Positions 44,063-55,699 of a stretch of DNA of 64,000 nt are shown here, in pieces (within the stretch, counting starts at the first letter, position 1; the number at the start of each line of letters is the position of its first letter). The position numbers and the translations under genes are program-made. Below the pieces are notes generated by a model that searched no databases, was not told the origin of the DNA, and saw only the letters and a program-made list of their open reading frames with translations. Location: assembly GCA_002102555.1 (NCBI GenBank), contig MCFL01000036.1, positions 186,001 to 250,000 of the forward strand, written 5' to 3'. This stretch comes from Catenaria anguillulae PL171. Lineage: Eukaryota; Blastocladiomycota; Blastocladiomycetes; Blastocladiales; Catenariaceae.

Positions 44063-45702
44063 ATGAACCATGAACACTACTGCGAACATCTCGGCACACG
44101 GCGACAATCGCATGCAGATGCGCGCCTTGTCCCATGGATTGATGACCACGAGTGGCAGCACGTCCGATCACTGCTCTTCAGCCAACCGGATGCCTCTTCT
44201 TCTCCAAGTGATCCCAGCAGCGACATCTGGGCTGCACTCAACCGCATCCGCGCCTGGTCGTCGCGCGGCCGCCTCCCCGTTGCAGTCTCGTCCACAGTCG
44301 CTCTTCTCGAAACCATGCTGCGCGACCAGCACCAATCCGCGCTCGACTCGGAACTCAAGTCGCTCTACTCGCTTGCAATTATTCGCTTTATCAACGGCGT
44401 GGTGGACCCAGAACAAAAGCGCGCAAATGCACGGTCCGTGCTCGTCATTGCCAAGGAGCTCGACCTGGATCCCTGGTTGGTTGAATTGCGACATCAAGCA
44501 ACCCACGATCCGCAGTTGCCGAGTCTGCCGACCTTGCGCAAGGCGGCGAGCATAGCAGTCAAGTGGTTGCAGGACCATTACTGGGACGTGCAGGGAAATG
44601 TACTCGAGGCGGATATCCGTGACCTGTTGGCCGAGCAGTTGACTGCGTACAAGAAGGCAAGGAAGGAGATGTTGCGGTCAGCACCTTGTACGTCAACTGC
44701 TAAGCTCCGATTCACGAGGCCGTGTGTGAATGTGTGCTGATTGAACATGTCAATCAGCTTCGGCATCGGCCATGCGAGACGCTGCACAGAAATCCACAAC
44801 GTCGATCGACCCAATCCTCACTTCCATCCTCGCGTTGCTTGATGCCACCTCCATCTCGCGTGTCGCCATTCCGCTTTTGCTTCAAGATGGCTACCTAGTC
44901 CCGTCCATGGCTCGCGTCTTGCCCACATTCCCCGGCGATCTTCCTTCATCTCAGTTTGCCATTTGGCAGCCGCTGCTCGCCGCCATCAATGCAGATTTCC
45001 CCTGGTTCCTGCATCAATTGGCGCTGGCAATACAAAAGGCACTGGTGGCAAGTGTGCTCGCAGGTACGACGTTTCTCGAATCCCCGTCGACCAACTTGTC
45101 TTTTAACGCGCGTCGCCAACCATTCCACGACAGACCCAACCAATGATGCAATACTGGCCAAACCATCCCGGTCTGCGGCCCTGTGCTCATGGCTCAAGTA
45201 CCTGCACCGCAATATTGAGCAGTCGCAAACCCGATCCGCATCGGCCGCTCGCGACATTGCACAGCGAGCTGCTGTTTTTGTTCAACATATACCCACAATT
45301 GCACACCCCTTGTACGCCTCTCTTCCGCATCCAAACTGGCACCATCATGCACTGACAACTGCCATCTATGTGTTCAGCTTTACCTCGCTCCTCGTCTACT
45401 TTTCTCCCCCGGCCATCGCACATATACCCTCCCTTGCCCCACTCGTCGACACACTCGTTTCCAACATGACCTCCCCATCCATGCCTGCTTCTACCTCGAC
45501 CGACCCGATTACGAGCGCCATGGCACGGGCGAAATCGCTCTTTGCACAAACGCTTTCACCATCAACGGCACGCAACCAGCCAAGGCACAAGTGGCAGCAA
45601 GTGAGCGCGCCGGTCGTGTTTTCCGTACATGAAGTGTTGCCGCTGGGAATGACGGCGATGGGTCATGACGGTGGCGAGACGTTGCGGGTTGGCGGTGAAT
45701 GA
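44063..45702 (+). CDS. LAS1: LAS1-like ITS2 endoribonuclease
   Basis: Nuclease of the rixosome-linked LAS1-GRC3 complex that cuts ITS2 during 60S maturation. About 499 aa, three exons (44063-44687, 44758-45063, 45134-45702; introns 70 nt each, GTACGT and GTACGA donors). The N-terminal LAS1 domain has ALNRIRAWSSRGRLPVAVSS, SLYSLAIIRFINGVVDPEQ, and the HEPN-type Arg-x-x-x-His block ELRHQATHDPQLPSLPTLRK followed by WLQDHYWDVQ. The C-terminal part is less conserved, as is usual for the family. The RHxxxH-like RHQATH holds the predicted catalytic residues. The start at 44063 gives a short extension before the conserved domain. Confidence 0.87.
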
Positions 45703-46751
45703 TGAGATCGATACCTGGTATGACACCAATCCCATTGCATTTTGATTTCATCCGATATCCCACATGGCGAATCAGCCTCCAATTCTGTACTACATGTCAC
45801 AAGAGTGGGAAAAGGATTTGCATTCGGCAGCGGCGCGTGAAAAAAGTGCATGCCGGATGCTGCATGCAATGGCCGCCACAAGCAATACATGTATAATAAC
45901 GATGGAGAAGCAGGACAACAATCATGCCACATATGTCGCTTGCATGCACCCACTTGATTTCCAGCGTCGTACCCAGTGGCCCGCAACAACGCATGCCTCA
46001 AACGTTCGACCCGCGCCAACTGTATGCAAGTCACACGTCCGAGTTGGTGATTGCGTGGCGAGTGGAGTGGGGCCGAGCGAGCGCATTGCGATTCGGATGG
46101 CTGCGGCTGGGGCGTTGGCGGCGTGGTGATACTGGTTGTTTCTGCTGCATACATTGATCGATTTGCCGTCGTTGGCGAACCATGAACGGCAGATGCGAAG
46201 AGTGCAAGCAATGTTGTTGTCATGTTTTCAACTATTGTTCCGCTCCCTCTTCCACCTCCTTCCATTAACGATCAACATTTTCCATAATTTCCCGTCAGTT
46301 TCCACCACCGTGACCAGTTTATGCTCTACATTCTTAGCCGATTGGTGCGCTCCCCGGGTATAGTAAGTATACACCATACTGGGCCTGCCGTCGACGTCGA
46401 CCTACCGTTAGCAAAACATCCTCCTCGAGTCATGATCGGCCTAATTGTGTATACTCTCAAGATGGGCCTGCTGCACCGACCACCACGTCCAAATTGTCGT
46501 TGTCTCACGTCCACTGCTTTTCATGTCTCACGATCACCCAAGGCTTTTCCTGAGCACAGCCAGTTTTGTCCAGTTCAGTTCGCCGCGTTTGGCCACGACC
46601 GAGAAAGACGTCACAACGCCACACCCACACCCGTGCCAAGACTTTGCTTCCATGATCGCGACGGACGAAGAGCACCCCACCGCGGCCTCCGAGGCTCCCG
46701 CTCTCCGGCTGTATCAACGCAAGTGCCCGTCCATGTTTATGTACTTCTACC
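45703..46751. other. Intergenic, 1.05 kb
   Basis: Between LAS1 and the Pro-rich gene. Several overlapping short frames on both strands have no protein-like pattern. An unmodelled 5' exon of the downstream gene cannot be excluded. Confidence 0.5.
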
Positions 46752-47912
46752 ATGTCGTCGTCCAGCCAACTTGGTAGCCGTGCCCCGCCGCCGCCACTGC
46801 CACCTCGGCCGTCGACCATGTCACGGCCGGCACTAGCACCAGCATCGGCACCACCGCCGGCCATCCAAGAAACGCCCGCCACACCGACCCGGGCCTCTGC
46901 CGACGCCGCCATTGCTGCAATAGCTCCCTTTGGGCTTGTACCGCCGCCTTCGCCGTCATTTGTGCCCGCGTCGCCCTCTAGTCACCGATACCCATCTCAG
47001 ACGGGTGCCACAGGCTTCGTGTCCATGGCCAGCTCTCCATTCCCAAACGAAACCGATGAGGGATCTCTACTCCCGCCGCCACCGGCATATTCACCAGTGC
47101 CACAACCAGGCGAAAGCACACTGCCGCCCGACCACTCGCCGCTCTTGGCACCGGTACAACCACCCTCAACCCCTCCAACTCAGCCCTCATTCCGCTCATC
47201 AGTACCACAAACAGCCTCTGTTGCCGATAATGATCCCAACCCTGCATTCATCCCCTCGCTCGTCTCCACACTCGTCCCACTGCTCCGCTCCCCAACCTCG
47301 TACCTGCGCGCAATCCACCCACTCCCCAACCTCCTCTACATGTCCGGCTCGCGCCTCGTTCTCTCCCCGCTCTCGGGCTCGCACCTCTGGCACACAAGCT
47401 CACCGCTGTCGCTGCACATGCTCACGCTTCCGCGCAACCCCACAAGCACCGCCGCAGGTTCCATCACCATCACCATTCTGCCGCTCATCCCCACACACGA
47501 CTCGTCGAGTGACGGCCTGCTTTCCACACTTGTGCAGCTTGCGACTGCGCTACATCTCAAGCAGTACTACTTTAACGCTACACTCAGCGCACCACACCAC
47601 GACTCTGTCGCGCTCACGTACCGCAACCCGGCGCTTTCCGGATACCCTCACCCGCCCGTGGCACGCGTCAGCTTGAATGCACAGCTCGATGATAAGAAGG
47701 ATGCGTGGACGGGCAAGACGCCCAGGCGCACGTATTGCGCGTTGCATGTGCCCAGCGTCGCATTAAGCGATGAGTGGGTCAGGCACAATCGGGCGGGTGG
47801 AGGTGGAGGAGCAGTGTTGGTGGTGTATGCGGATTGTCATGGGGGCATGTTGGAGACAAATGTGGTTGGCGGGGCGGTACGGGCAATGCTGGCGAGCGCC
47901 GTTGTCTTGTGA
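46752..47912 (+). CDS. Pro-rich protein of unknown function, 386 aa
   Basis: Single exon. Residues 1-165 are Pro/Ser/Ala-rich, including a PPPPAYSPVP stretch with a PPxY motif that could bind WW domains. Residues ~170-386 look globular, with many beta-type hydrophobic alternations (SLHMLTLPRNP; GSITITILPLIP; GAVLVVYADCHGG) and a Gly-rich loop. No family recognised. The frame is intact and codon use resembles the neighbours. Confidence 0.7.
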   Translation: MSSSSQLGSRAPPPPLPPRPSTMSRPALAPASAPPPAIQETPATPTRASADAAIAAIAPFGLVPPPSPSFVPASPSSHRYPSQTGATGFVSMASSPFPNETDEGSLLPPPPAYSPVPQPGESTLPPDHSPLLAPVQPPSTPPTQPSFRSSVPQTASVADNDPNPAFIPSLVSTLVPLLRSPTSYLRAIHPLPNLLYMSGSRLVLSPLSGSHLWHTSSPLSLHMLTLPRNPTSTAAGSITITILPLIPTHDSSSDGLLSTLVQLATALHLKQYYFNATLSAPHHDSVALTYRNPALSGYPHPPVARVSLNAQLDDKKDAWTGKTPRRTYCALHVPSVALSDEWVRHNRAGGGGGAVLVVYADCHGGMLETNVVGGAVRAMLASAVVL

Positions 47913-48024
47913 TCTTGTTGACTGCATACATACGAAATGTATCTGACCACGACTACAAATGGGTACTTCATTTGGATTGAGGAACAATATGTAGACAGAA
48001 GCAACGTCATAGACACGCCAGGTC

Positions 48025-48904
48025 TCAAGCGGACCAATCAAACATGCCATTCGGTACAACTTGTACCTTGACATCATTGCTCACCTTGGCCGCCGTCTGC
48101 GGGGCCACAATTGCGCCCTCCTCGACCAACAGAGCATACTTGCGCATGGTCATGGGACACTGGCCCGTGGCACCGTTGAAGCCGCCGAGCTTGAAGTCGC
48201 TGGAAATGACGCGGTGGCAAGGCACGAGCGGGGCGTACGGGTTGCGCTGTAGGAGAATGCCATACGGTTTGATATTTTGAGGTGAGCCCAACGGAAGGAT
48301 ACAATGGCACAATGGCGGGGAAGGTAAACGTACGCGAAGCGCTTGGCCGACAGCCCGCGGGTGAGCTTGGATGGATTTGGCCAGGGCGGCATACGTAGTG
48401 AGTTTGCCTGACTCGGAGGACAATGAGAGGTTAGCTTGAGCCATCGTGAATCTTGGCCAGCGATAAAGGATACCTTTGGGAACCTGTCGTTGCATGTCGC
48501 ACAAAGATGTGTGAGTCATCACGTCATAACGAGCGATTCCGCAACATGCAACATGGTCGGCATACCTTGAGAAGCGCATCGTACACCTTGAAATCAAACT
48601 CACTGACCTTGCTTGGCTGCCTTCTCCCCTTGGCATCCACCGCCTCGGCAGGCCGTGTCGCATTGGCGCGCTCGAGTGGATCCGTCGGGTAATGAATCTC
48701 GCGGGGATCGGTCGTACCAAATGCAAGTGCGGGATTGGGAGTGGCTGCCGGAGCAGGAACCGTTTCTGGTGAAGCGGAATCCCCTGGTTGACGCTGTTGA
48801 GGTGACTTGGAGGAGCGGAAGTAGGGCGATGTCCGCGTTGTCGACGCCGAGGTGGCGCTACCGGCCGTCGGTGCGGTTGAGCGAGTGGTGCGAGTCCGTG
48901 GCAT
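48025..48904 (-). CDS. MGMT: Methylated-DNA-protein-cysteine methyltransferase (MGMT)
   Basis: Suicide repair protein that removes alkyl groups from O6-alkylguanine. 214 aa in four exons: 48566-48904, 48474-48483, 48334-48407, 48025-48246. Exon 2 is only 10 nt (VPKG region) and is needed to join FDFKVYDALLK to VPKGKLTTYAALAKSI. The domain continues RAVGQALR / RNPYAPLVPCHRVISS, with the acceptor Cys151 in PCHRV and the Arg of the RAVGxA helix. LGGFNGATGQ and a KYALLVEEGAI block close the fold. The first ~90 residues are a low-complexity Ser/Thr/Pro extension absent from typical MGMTs. The active-site Cys is present, so this is not an alkyltransferase-like protein. Confidence 0.9.
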
Positions 48905-50393
48905 GTTGTGCGGATGCGTGTAAACAGTAAACTGTGAGCTTGTGAGCTTTGCTAGAAGTGTTGTCGATATCGGTGGATACTTTGCTTAACGATGGATGGG
49001 GAAATCGCTGACCAAGATGTGAGATGTGAGTGAGTCATTCGGTTGATCTCAACATTGCGGGCGGATGATAAATACCATTTGAGATGACCCGGAATTGATA
49101 GGAGGACAGGTGACAAACAACGATGGAAGCAAAAAGCCATAATGGGAAGCAAGTCAAGAGAGAGAGAGGTATGGGTCGTTGGTAGGTATGAAGAAGAAGA
49201 GTTGAATCGAGAGCATTGTGCAAGGTAGAAGGGAGGAGTTTACAGGAATTGGATGAGAATCGCACTTCAAACACACACAGGGAGCGTGGGGCGAGGACAC
49301 GCAGTCAGATTTACTTGTACAATGTCCAGCGTAGTGAAGGAAGGGCGTGCATGTCAGGAGGGAAAGGGCGGATACATGCCACAGCGCCAGGCGGAAAGTG
49401 AGTCCAGTCGGGAAGGAGGGCATTTGATGTCTCGCATGCCGACACACCAATAAGCCGACTGTCTTCATGAAGAACGACATGTGGGTCGGATCACCCTGTC
49501 ACTGGAACGAGACTCTTCATTTGTCAATCATTGGCATCCGAATCCCAATAGACACCGTATCATGCGTGCCGACCCGCAATTTTGTGGGAAAACTCAAACC
49601 CACAGAACCAATGCCTTGGCCGCGGCCATCTTCGTAGCCACGAAGCGCTCCTTGTCTCTAAATGGTTGTCTCAAACATTTTGAGCTTGCTCTCCTTGCCA
49701 ACAGGCATCAACTCGACGACGCGCACAGTGTCCGACTTTTCGGGCACCCCTTTGCTGGCAACGAAACGAGACCCAAGACGTGAGGCTTGGATCTGTCGCC
49801 TACGACAATAACAGGGCGTTCATGGGAGAAACATTTACGTCGTGCGGGCACATTGGGGTGATTCGCCCTATCCGACGCATTTTGGGAATCCTTCGATGTC
49901 GCAGGATACGGCAAAGTGGGCGATTGACGTGGCCGGTTGCGGCGCAGGTTGCGGGCCGTGAACTGGCCAGAAGCGGCACCAAGGTGTCTTGACGGCGATA
50001 TCCAACTCACGCTGGTTTCCCAAGTCAATGCGTGGTTCGACGTGCTGGAGGGTGGTCGACTCGGTCGTGTGATGCGGAAGAAGGTAATCGATAGATCAAT
50101 GACGGCGAAATCGACAGAGTTGGATGCAAATCAGGATGACGCAGATATGCATGTACGCCGGATTAGTCTCGCCGAACTATGCTTGGCAATCAGTCGGTCG
50201 TCGTCAGTCTCAGCTTGACTGGTGACCGAAGCACCACGAAACGCATCACGTGAGCTCGTGTGCCTATTGGATGCAAGACGCGTCCGCACCCTTATTGGGT
50301 GCAGTCCGAACTTGTACGTGTGCAAGAAGGCAAGAAATCAGTGAAACCATCATTAATCCATGTAAATTGGGTTGAGAGAGTCAAATCACCACC
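48905..50393. other. Intergenic, 1.5 kb, with a gene-fragment repeat
   Basis: Between MGMT and SPB4. It carries copy 1 of the duplicated gene 3' end (49411-49765). The rest shows no supported gene. Confidence 0.6.
49411..49765 (-). pseudogene. Duplicated gene 3'-end fragment, copy 1
   Basis: Aligns by eye with 60013-60366, same orientation, with substitutions and small indels. On the minus strand it encodes RVVELMPVGKESKLKMFETT then an ATT TAG stop; the +1 frame continues KERFVATKMAAAKALVL and stops (TGA). Differences from copy 2 are largely synonymous or conservative in both segments, so both were coding in the ancestor. The parent protein was not recognised. Upstream coding (RFVASKGVPEKSDT) can be followed for ~15 more residues. 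Confidence 0.55.
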
Positions 50394-52043
50394 ATGTCGC
50401 CATCATCCAAGCCGAAACCAAAGGCCAAGTCCAAATCCAAGGCGACAAAGGCCCAACCACCGGCTGCTGCGACGACCACTACGGCCGCAGCCACTGCCGC
50501 CGCCAATGCGCTGCCCGTCGTTCCCGCTGGATCATGGCAATCCTTGAACCCGGGCCTGTCTCCCATCATGTATGCCTTCCCTCGTCCAGCGCTTCTTTGG
50601 CACAGCCGGACCACGTCACTGATTCGCCTCTGCGTCATTGCGACCTAGCCTGGACACGCTCAATGAGCTCGGATTCCACTCTATGACGCCCGTGCAATCG
50701 CAAACGATCCCGCTCTTTCTCAAGTCCAAGGATGTCGTTGTTGAGGCCATCACGGGATCGGGAAAGACGCTCGCATTTGTGATTCCTGTCATTGAAATGC
50801 TGCTGCGCAAGACACACGAGTCGCCGCTCAAGAAGAACCAGGTTGGCGCCATCATCATGTCCCCCACTCGGTACGAGCTTACCCATTGCACACTGTACAT
50901 GTGCCACATTCTCACAAAAGCACTCATGTGTGTAGTGAGCTCGCCATTCAAATCTACACTGTTCTCCAGCAGTTCCTGCCGCACTCGCCAACAAACTTCA
51001 ACTCAACCGACTCTGAATCCGACTCTGACGACTCGTCGCCGCCCAAACCCAAATCGCCACTCACCCACGCCCTTTACGTGGGCGGATCCACATCGTCGCT
51101 CGAGGACGACCTCGCGCACTTCCGCACCCACGGCTCACACATCATTGTTGCGACGCCCGGCCGCCTCGAAGAGTTCCTGAAACGCGGCGTGGGCCGCGCC
51201 GGCGGCGCATCTGGTGCCATGGTCAATGTCAAGGACACCGAAGTCGTCGTGCTGGACGAAGCTGACCGGCTGCTCGACCTCGGGTTCTCGCGCTCGCTGC
51301 ACAACATCTTGGCCTACCTGCCCAAGCAACGGCGTACGGGCCTGTTTTCCGCCACCATGACGGATGCCGTTGGATCGCTCATCTCGACGGGCCTGCGCAA
51401 CCCCGTCAAGATTTCCGTGTCAGTGGCCAATGCGGCCACGGGCGAAACGTGGCGCACGCCCGCCACACTTGCTATTGGCGCAATCACCGTCACAGAGGAA
51501 TCCAAACTTGCCTGGCTCGTACAATGCATGCGCGCATGGTCGCGCCCCGGGCGCAAAGCCATCGCGTACTTTGCCACGTGCAAGCAAGTCGATTACTGGT
51601 ACAAGATCCTGTCGTCGATCCCCGCCACACGCGCGTGGCCGTGGTTTTCGTTGCACGGCCAGCAGACGCCGCAGCGGCGGACGGCCGTGTTTGCGGCATT
51701 TGCGGCCGCGGATCAGGCCATTTTGTTGACGACCGATGTGGCGGCGCGCGGGTTGGATGTGCCCAATGTCGATGTCATTGTGCAGTTTGATGCGCCCACG
51801 GACCCAAAGGCGTTTGCGCATCGGTGTGGTCGCGCGGGCAGGGCGGGCAGACAGGGTAGGGCTGTGGTGTTGCTCACCGAGGCCGAAGATGCGTTTGTCG
51901 AGTTTATGGAGGTGCGCAAGGTGCAAATGGCCAGGGTGGACACGTGGGGATGGGGCGTAATGGACACGGACGATGCCGAGGGGACACAAGTGCAAGGTGT
52001 GGCCGTCAACGATGCCATGGATGTGGACAGTGCATCCGATTCA

Positions 52044-52085
<42 letters not shown>

Positions 52086-53024
52086 ACGCCCAACGACACG
52101 ACCAACGCCAAGAAGCCCAAACCCGCCAAGGTCGGATCGCACTACCTGACACCAACCTGCCCATTCTCTGCCCCGCCCGCACTCATTGCCGACCTGTACT
52201 CGCAAATCATCACGCTGGCCAAATCCGACCGCGACGTGATTGACAAAGCCACGCTTGCATTCACCTCATCGATCCGATCCTACTCTGCGCACGAACTGTC
52301 GTACATTTTCCAACTGAAAAAGACCGACCTCCTCGCGCTCATCCGCATGTTTGCCCTTGTCAAGGTCCCCAACATGCCCGAGCTGCGTGCGCGCGGCGCA
52401 GCGCTTGCCGATGCCCTGGCAGAGTACGAGCGCAGCCTTGGCGTCAACTTGGACGAGGTCCAGTACAAGGACAAGGCACGCGAGGCCGCGCGGTTGGCAA
52501 GGCTCGAAAAGGCCCGGGCAGCTGCTGAGCTGACAAAGGGCGTGCTTGCGGCCGATGGATCCAACAAGAAGGTTAAGGCCAACAAGGGCAAGTCACTTGG
52601 CGAGGCATGGAGTGACCAAAAGGAGAAGAAGCGGCGCAGGGCAGAGCGCAGGGAGAAGCGAGAAAAGCGCAAGGCCGCGATTGCAAAGCTCAAGGCCGAG
52701 GGCAAGGAGTACACAAGCTCAAAGGCCAGGAGGTTGGCGAGGCGCGCGGCTGGGGAGGCGAGTGGCAGTGGCAGTGATTCGTCTGATTGGGATTCGAGCG
52801 ATAGTGATAGCTCCGAGGACGAGGCGCCCGCAAAGAAGCGTGCGCGTGGTGGAGCAAAAGAAGCAGCGGTACCTGTCAAGGTGTCCAAGGCTGCAGCAAA
52901 GAAGGAAAAGGCGGAAATGGACGCAGAGTGGCGGGAGCTCCAGCAGGAGAAGCGGGAAAAGAAGAAGCAGGGTGGCATGGAGTTCAACATGTCTGCAGGT
53001 TTCGATGGGGATGACAGCGAGTAA
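50394..53024 (+). CDS. SPB4: DEAD-box RNA helicase SPB4/DDX55
   Basis: Nucleolar ATP-dependent RNA helicase for late 27S pre-rRNA processing in 60S assembly. About 828 aa, three exons (50394-50569, 50649-50870, 50936-53024). Motifs: Q motif [33 protein letters not shown] (~92-105), Ia SPTRELAIQIY across exon 2/3, DEAD in [14 protein letters not shown] (~240), [46 protein letters not shown]. The SPB4-specific C-terminal region has [19 protein letters not shown] and [16 protein letters not shown]. An Asp run (D13, from GAC repeats at 52047-52082) and Lys/Glu coiled-coil segments follow. Closing phrase [17 protein letters not shown]. Frame intact. Confidence 0.92.
52047..52082 (+). repeat. (GAC)n microsatellite encoding poly-Asp
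   Basis: About a dozen GAC triplets in the SPB4 coding region, between the helicase core and the C-terminal region, giving a run of Asp. Likely length-variable. Confidence 0.85.
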
Positions 53025-53229
53025 ATGTTGTGTGTTTAATATGTAGCAGTAGAGATATTTGATTTCGATGTTTACACTTTTGAGTGTTTCTTCAGTGAAG
53101 CACACACAATACACAATACGGAAGGAGGTTGGAAGATTGGCAAGGATGGAAACAAGCAGCACACATGCTCTAGCAGATGATACATTATTACAAATACAAA
53201 TGAATGAAACAGGACAAAAAGAGACTAGC
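53025..53229. other. Intergenic, convergent ends
   Basis: AT-rich spacer between the SPB4 and HSP60 3' ends. Nothing seen. Confidence 0.5.
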
Positions 53230-54966
53230 TTAGAAACCCATGCCACCCATGCCGCCCATACCGCCCATACCACCGCCACCGGGCGCAGCGGGCGCCTCCT
53301 TCTTGGGGGCATCCACAATCATGCACTCGGACGTGGTCAACAAGGACGCCACACCGGCAGCATCGACAAGAGCCGTGCGCACAACCTTGAGCGGATCAAT
53401 GATACCGGCCTTGATCATGTCAACGTACTGGCCGTTGGCAGCGTCATAGCCAATGGTGAAGGTCTTGCCCTCGGGACCAGATTGGTCGAGAAGCTTGCCG
53501 ACGACAAACGAGCCAGAGTCGCCAGCGTTGTCGACAATGGTGCGGGTGGGTGCCTGAAGGGCACGGCGGACAAGGTCCACACCGAGCTGCTGGTCAAAGT
53601 TGTTCACGGTGGCCTTGAGGGCGTCCAAGATCAAGGTCGACTTGAGCAAAGCGGTACCACCGCCGGGAACAATACCCTCCTCGACAGCAGCGCGCGTGGC
53701 GTTGAGAGCATCAACAAAGCGATCCTTCTTCTCGCCGACTTCAACCTCGGACGAGCCGCCGACCTTGATCACGGCAACACCACCCGAGAGCTTGGCAAGA
53801 CGTTCTTGGAGCTTTTCCTTCTCGTACTCGGAGGCCGTCTCGGCAATGGCCGAGCGGATCTGCTCGCAGCGCTCGTTGAGCATGGCCTTGTCGCCTTGGC
53901 CGTTAAGGAAGATGGTGTCCTCCTTGGTCACGGTCACATTGTGGGCGGATCCGAGCTGGTCAATGGTGGTCTTTTCGAGCTTGACGGAAACTTCGTCCGA
54001 GAAGACCTGGGCGCCAGTGAGGATGGCCATGTCTTGCAACGTGGCCTTGCGGTTGTCACCAAAGCCGGGGGCCTTGACGGCGCACACTTGGACTTGGCCG
54101 CGGAGCTTGTTGAGAATGCAAGCAGCGAGCGCTTCGCCGTCAACGTCCTCGGCAACAATCAAGAGCGGGCGACGGGTTTGAGCGGCAATCTCGAGCGACG
54201 GGAGCACGTCTTGAATGAGGGAAATCTTCTTCTCGGAGAGCAAGATGAGGGGCTTCTCAAACTCGACCTTTTGGCCCTTGACATCGGTGATGAAGTAGGG
54301 CGAAATGAAACCGCGGTCAAAGCGCATGCCCTCGGTGATGTCGAGCTCGTCCTCGAGCGTCTTGCCCTCTTGCACGGTGATGACACCCTCCTTGCCCACC
54401 TTTTCCATGGCCTGCGCAATGAGGGCACCAACGTGCTTGTCGCCGTTGGCCGAAATGGTGGCCACCTGGGCAACCTCCTCGGACGAGGTGATCATGCGGC
54501 GGTGCTCCTTGAGGTGCTTGACAACGGCATCCACGGCAACCTGCACACCACGGCGGAGATCGGTCGGGTTGCACCCGGCAGCAACATTCTTGAGACCCTC
54601 GTTGAAGATGGCACGGGTCAGCACGGTGGCGGTGGTGGTACCGTCACCGGCAACCTCGTTGGTCTTGTTGGCAACGTCCTGGACGAGGCGGGCACCGAGG
54701 TTTTCAAACTTGTCCTCGAGGGTGATGGCCTTGGCGACCGACACTCCGTCCTTTGTGATCTTGGGCGAGCCGTACGGCTGCTCAATGAGCACGTTGCGGC
54801 CCTTGGGGCCAAGCGTCACGGCGACGGCGCGGGCGAGCGTGTCGACACCCTTGGCGAGCTTGGCGCGGCCGTCGGCGCCGAATTGGAGCTCCTTGTGGCC
54901 CGTCGAGAAGGTACGGCGGATGGCAGCAGTGCGAGCGAGGCGAGCAGCGTGAGGAATGCGGTGCAT
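53230..54966 (-). CDS. HSP60: Mitochondrial chaperonin HSP60
   Basis: Mitochondrial matrix chaperonin that folds imported proteins with HSP10. 578 aa, single exon. A presequence ([20 protein letters not shown]) precedes the mature start [20 protein letters not shown]. Conserved blocks: [34 protein letters not shown] (ATP site), [55 protein letters not shown], and the C-terminal GGM repeats. Intact throughout. The opposite strand holds an equally long open frame (53059-55158), which I treat as a shadow. Codon use is strongly G/C-ending. Confidence 0.97.
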   Translation of the reverse strand: MHRIPHAARLARTAAIRRTFSTGHKELQFGADGRAKLAKGVDTLARAVAVTLGPKGRNVLIEQPYGSPKITKDGVSVAKAITLEDKFENLGARLVQDVANKTNEVAGDGTTTATVLTRAIFNEGLKNVAAGCNPTDLRRGVQVAVDAVVKHLKEHRRMITSSEEVAQVATISANGDKHVGALIAQAMEKVGKEGVITVQEGKTLEDELDITEGMRFDRGFISPYFITDVKGQKVEFEKPLILLSEKKISLIQDVLPSLEIAAQTRRPLLIVAEDVDGEALAACILNKLRGQVQVCAVKAPGFGDNRKATLQDMAILTGAQVFSDEVSVKLEKTTIDQLGSAHNVTVTKEDTIFLNGQGDKAMLNERCEQIRSAIAETASEYEKEKLQERLAKLSGGVAVIKVGGSSEVEVGEKKDRFVDALNATRAAVEEGIVPGGGTALLKSTLILDALKATVNNFDQQLGVDLVRRALQAPTRTIVDNAGDSGSFVVGKLLDQSGPEGKTFTIGYDAANGQYVDMIKAGIIDPLKVVRTALVDAAGVASLLTTSECMIVDAPKKEAPAAPGGGGMGGMGGMGGMGF

Positions 54967-55699
54967 GGTGGTGGACAGATGCGGGTTGGTTGGCTTGGGT
55001 GCGTTTGCGTTGGCAACAAGGGCAAATGGTCAATGTGGATACGAAAACAGCAGCAGAGAGCGCTTCTTCGTGGAGGTCGAGGACACGACGAGCCCTTTAT
55101 GGATGATGGATGGGATGGATCATGGATCCGGATCCAAGCTCTGCTCTGGTTTCTCTGACGATCGGAACTTGTCTCGCTCTCGCTCGCGTGTCTCCCACAG
55201 TCAATCAACAGCCACCAGCCTTCAACGGAACCAAACCGACTTTCCAGAGCCTTCTCTGCCCCAACAAGCAGCGCGTCCTGATTGGCCAGACATCATGTGA
55301 CTGCACGCGTCCCCTTTCCGTCATGTTCCTTCTTTGTGTTCGCATCGCCCGACGCGCGCCGCTCTTGCTGCTCTTCCAAGTTGCCTGCCCATGGCATGCA
55401 GCTCTTGGCCGTTGACAAGCTCTGTTGGGCCAATGATAAATACGAGAAATGATGAGCACAGGACAGCTGCGCGGTACCTTACTGTACGCAGACTCTTGTT
55501 GATGGCGTTATTCCACGAACTGAAGGAGCGACCGACTCACAACTGGCATGAGCTCATGCATGCAAGTCCAAATCAACAAAACTTATTGCATTTCGTAATG
55601 ATATACAACAACACATGCAATATTGCAAACGACTACCAAGTCTGGAGCATACAAGACGTTCACTTTCAACGGACAGTCAGGCAACTCTATGTCGACTGC
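54967..55699. other. Intergenic (HSP60 promoter region)
   Basis: About 730 bp between HSP60 and the subtilase gene, both on the minus strand. It carries a possible heat-shock element; no gene. Confidence 0.5.
55242..55254. promoter_or_regulatory. Possible heat-shock element upstream of HSP60
   Basis: TTC-CA-GAG-CC-TTC fits TTCnnGAAnnTTC with one mismatch, about 280 bp upstream of the HSP60 ATG. Position and neighbour make it plausible; a single 13-bp match is weak evidence. Confidence 0.3.

Noticed and set aside
46321-46836. 171-codon plus-strand frame before the Pro-rich gene
   Set aside because: Arg/His/Pro-rich with no pattern; it overlaps the start of the better-supported frame.
53059-55158. 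699-codon open frame on the strand opposite HSP60
   Set aside because: HSP60 is certain on the minus strand. G/C-ending codon bias keeps the reverse frame free of stops. The antisense product is a Leu/Gly/His-rich low-pattern protein.
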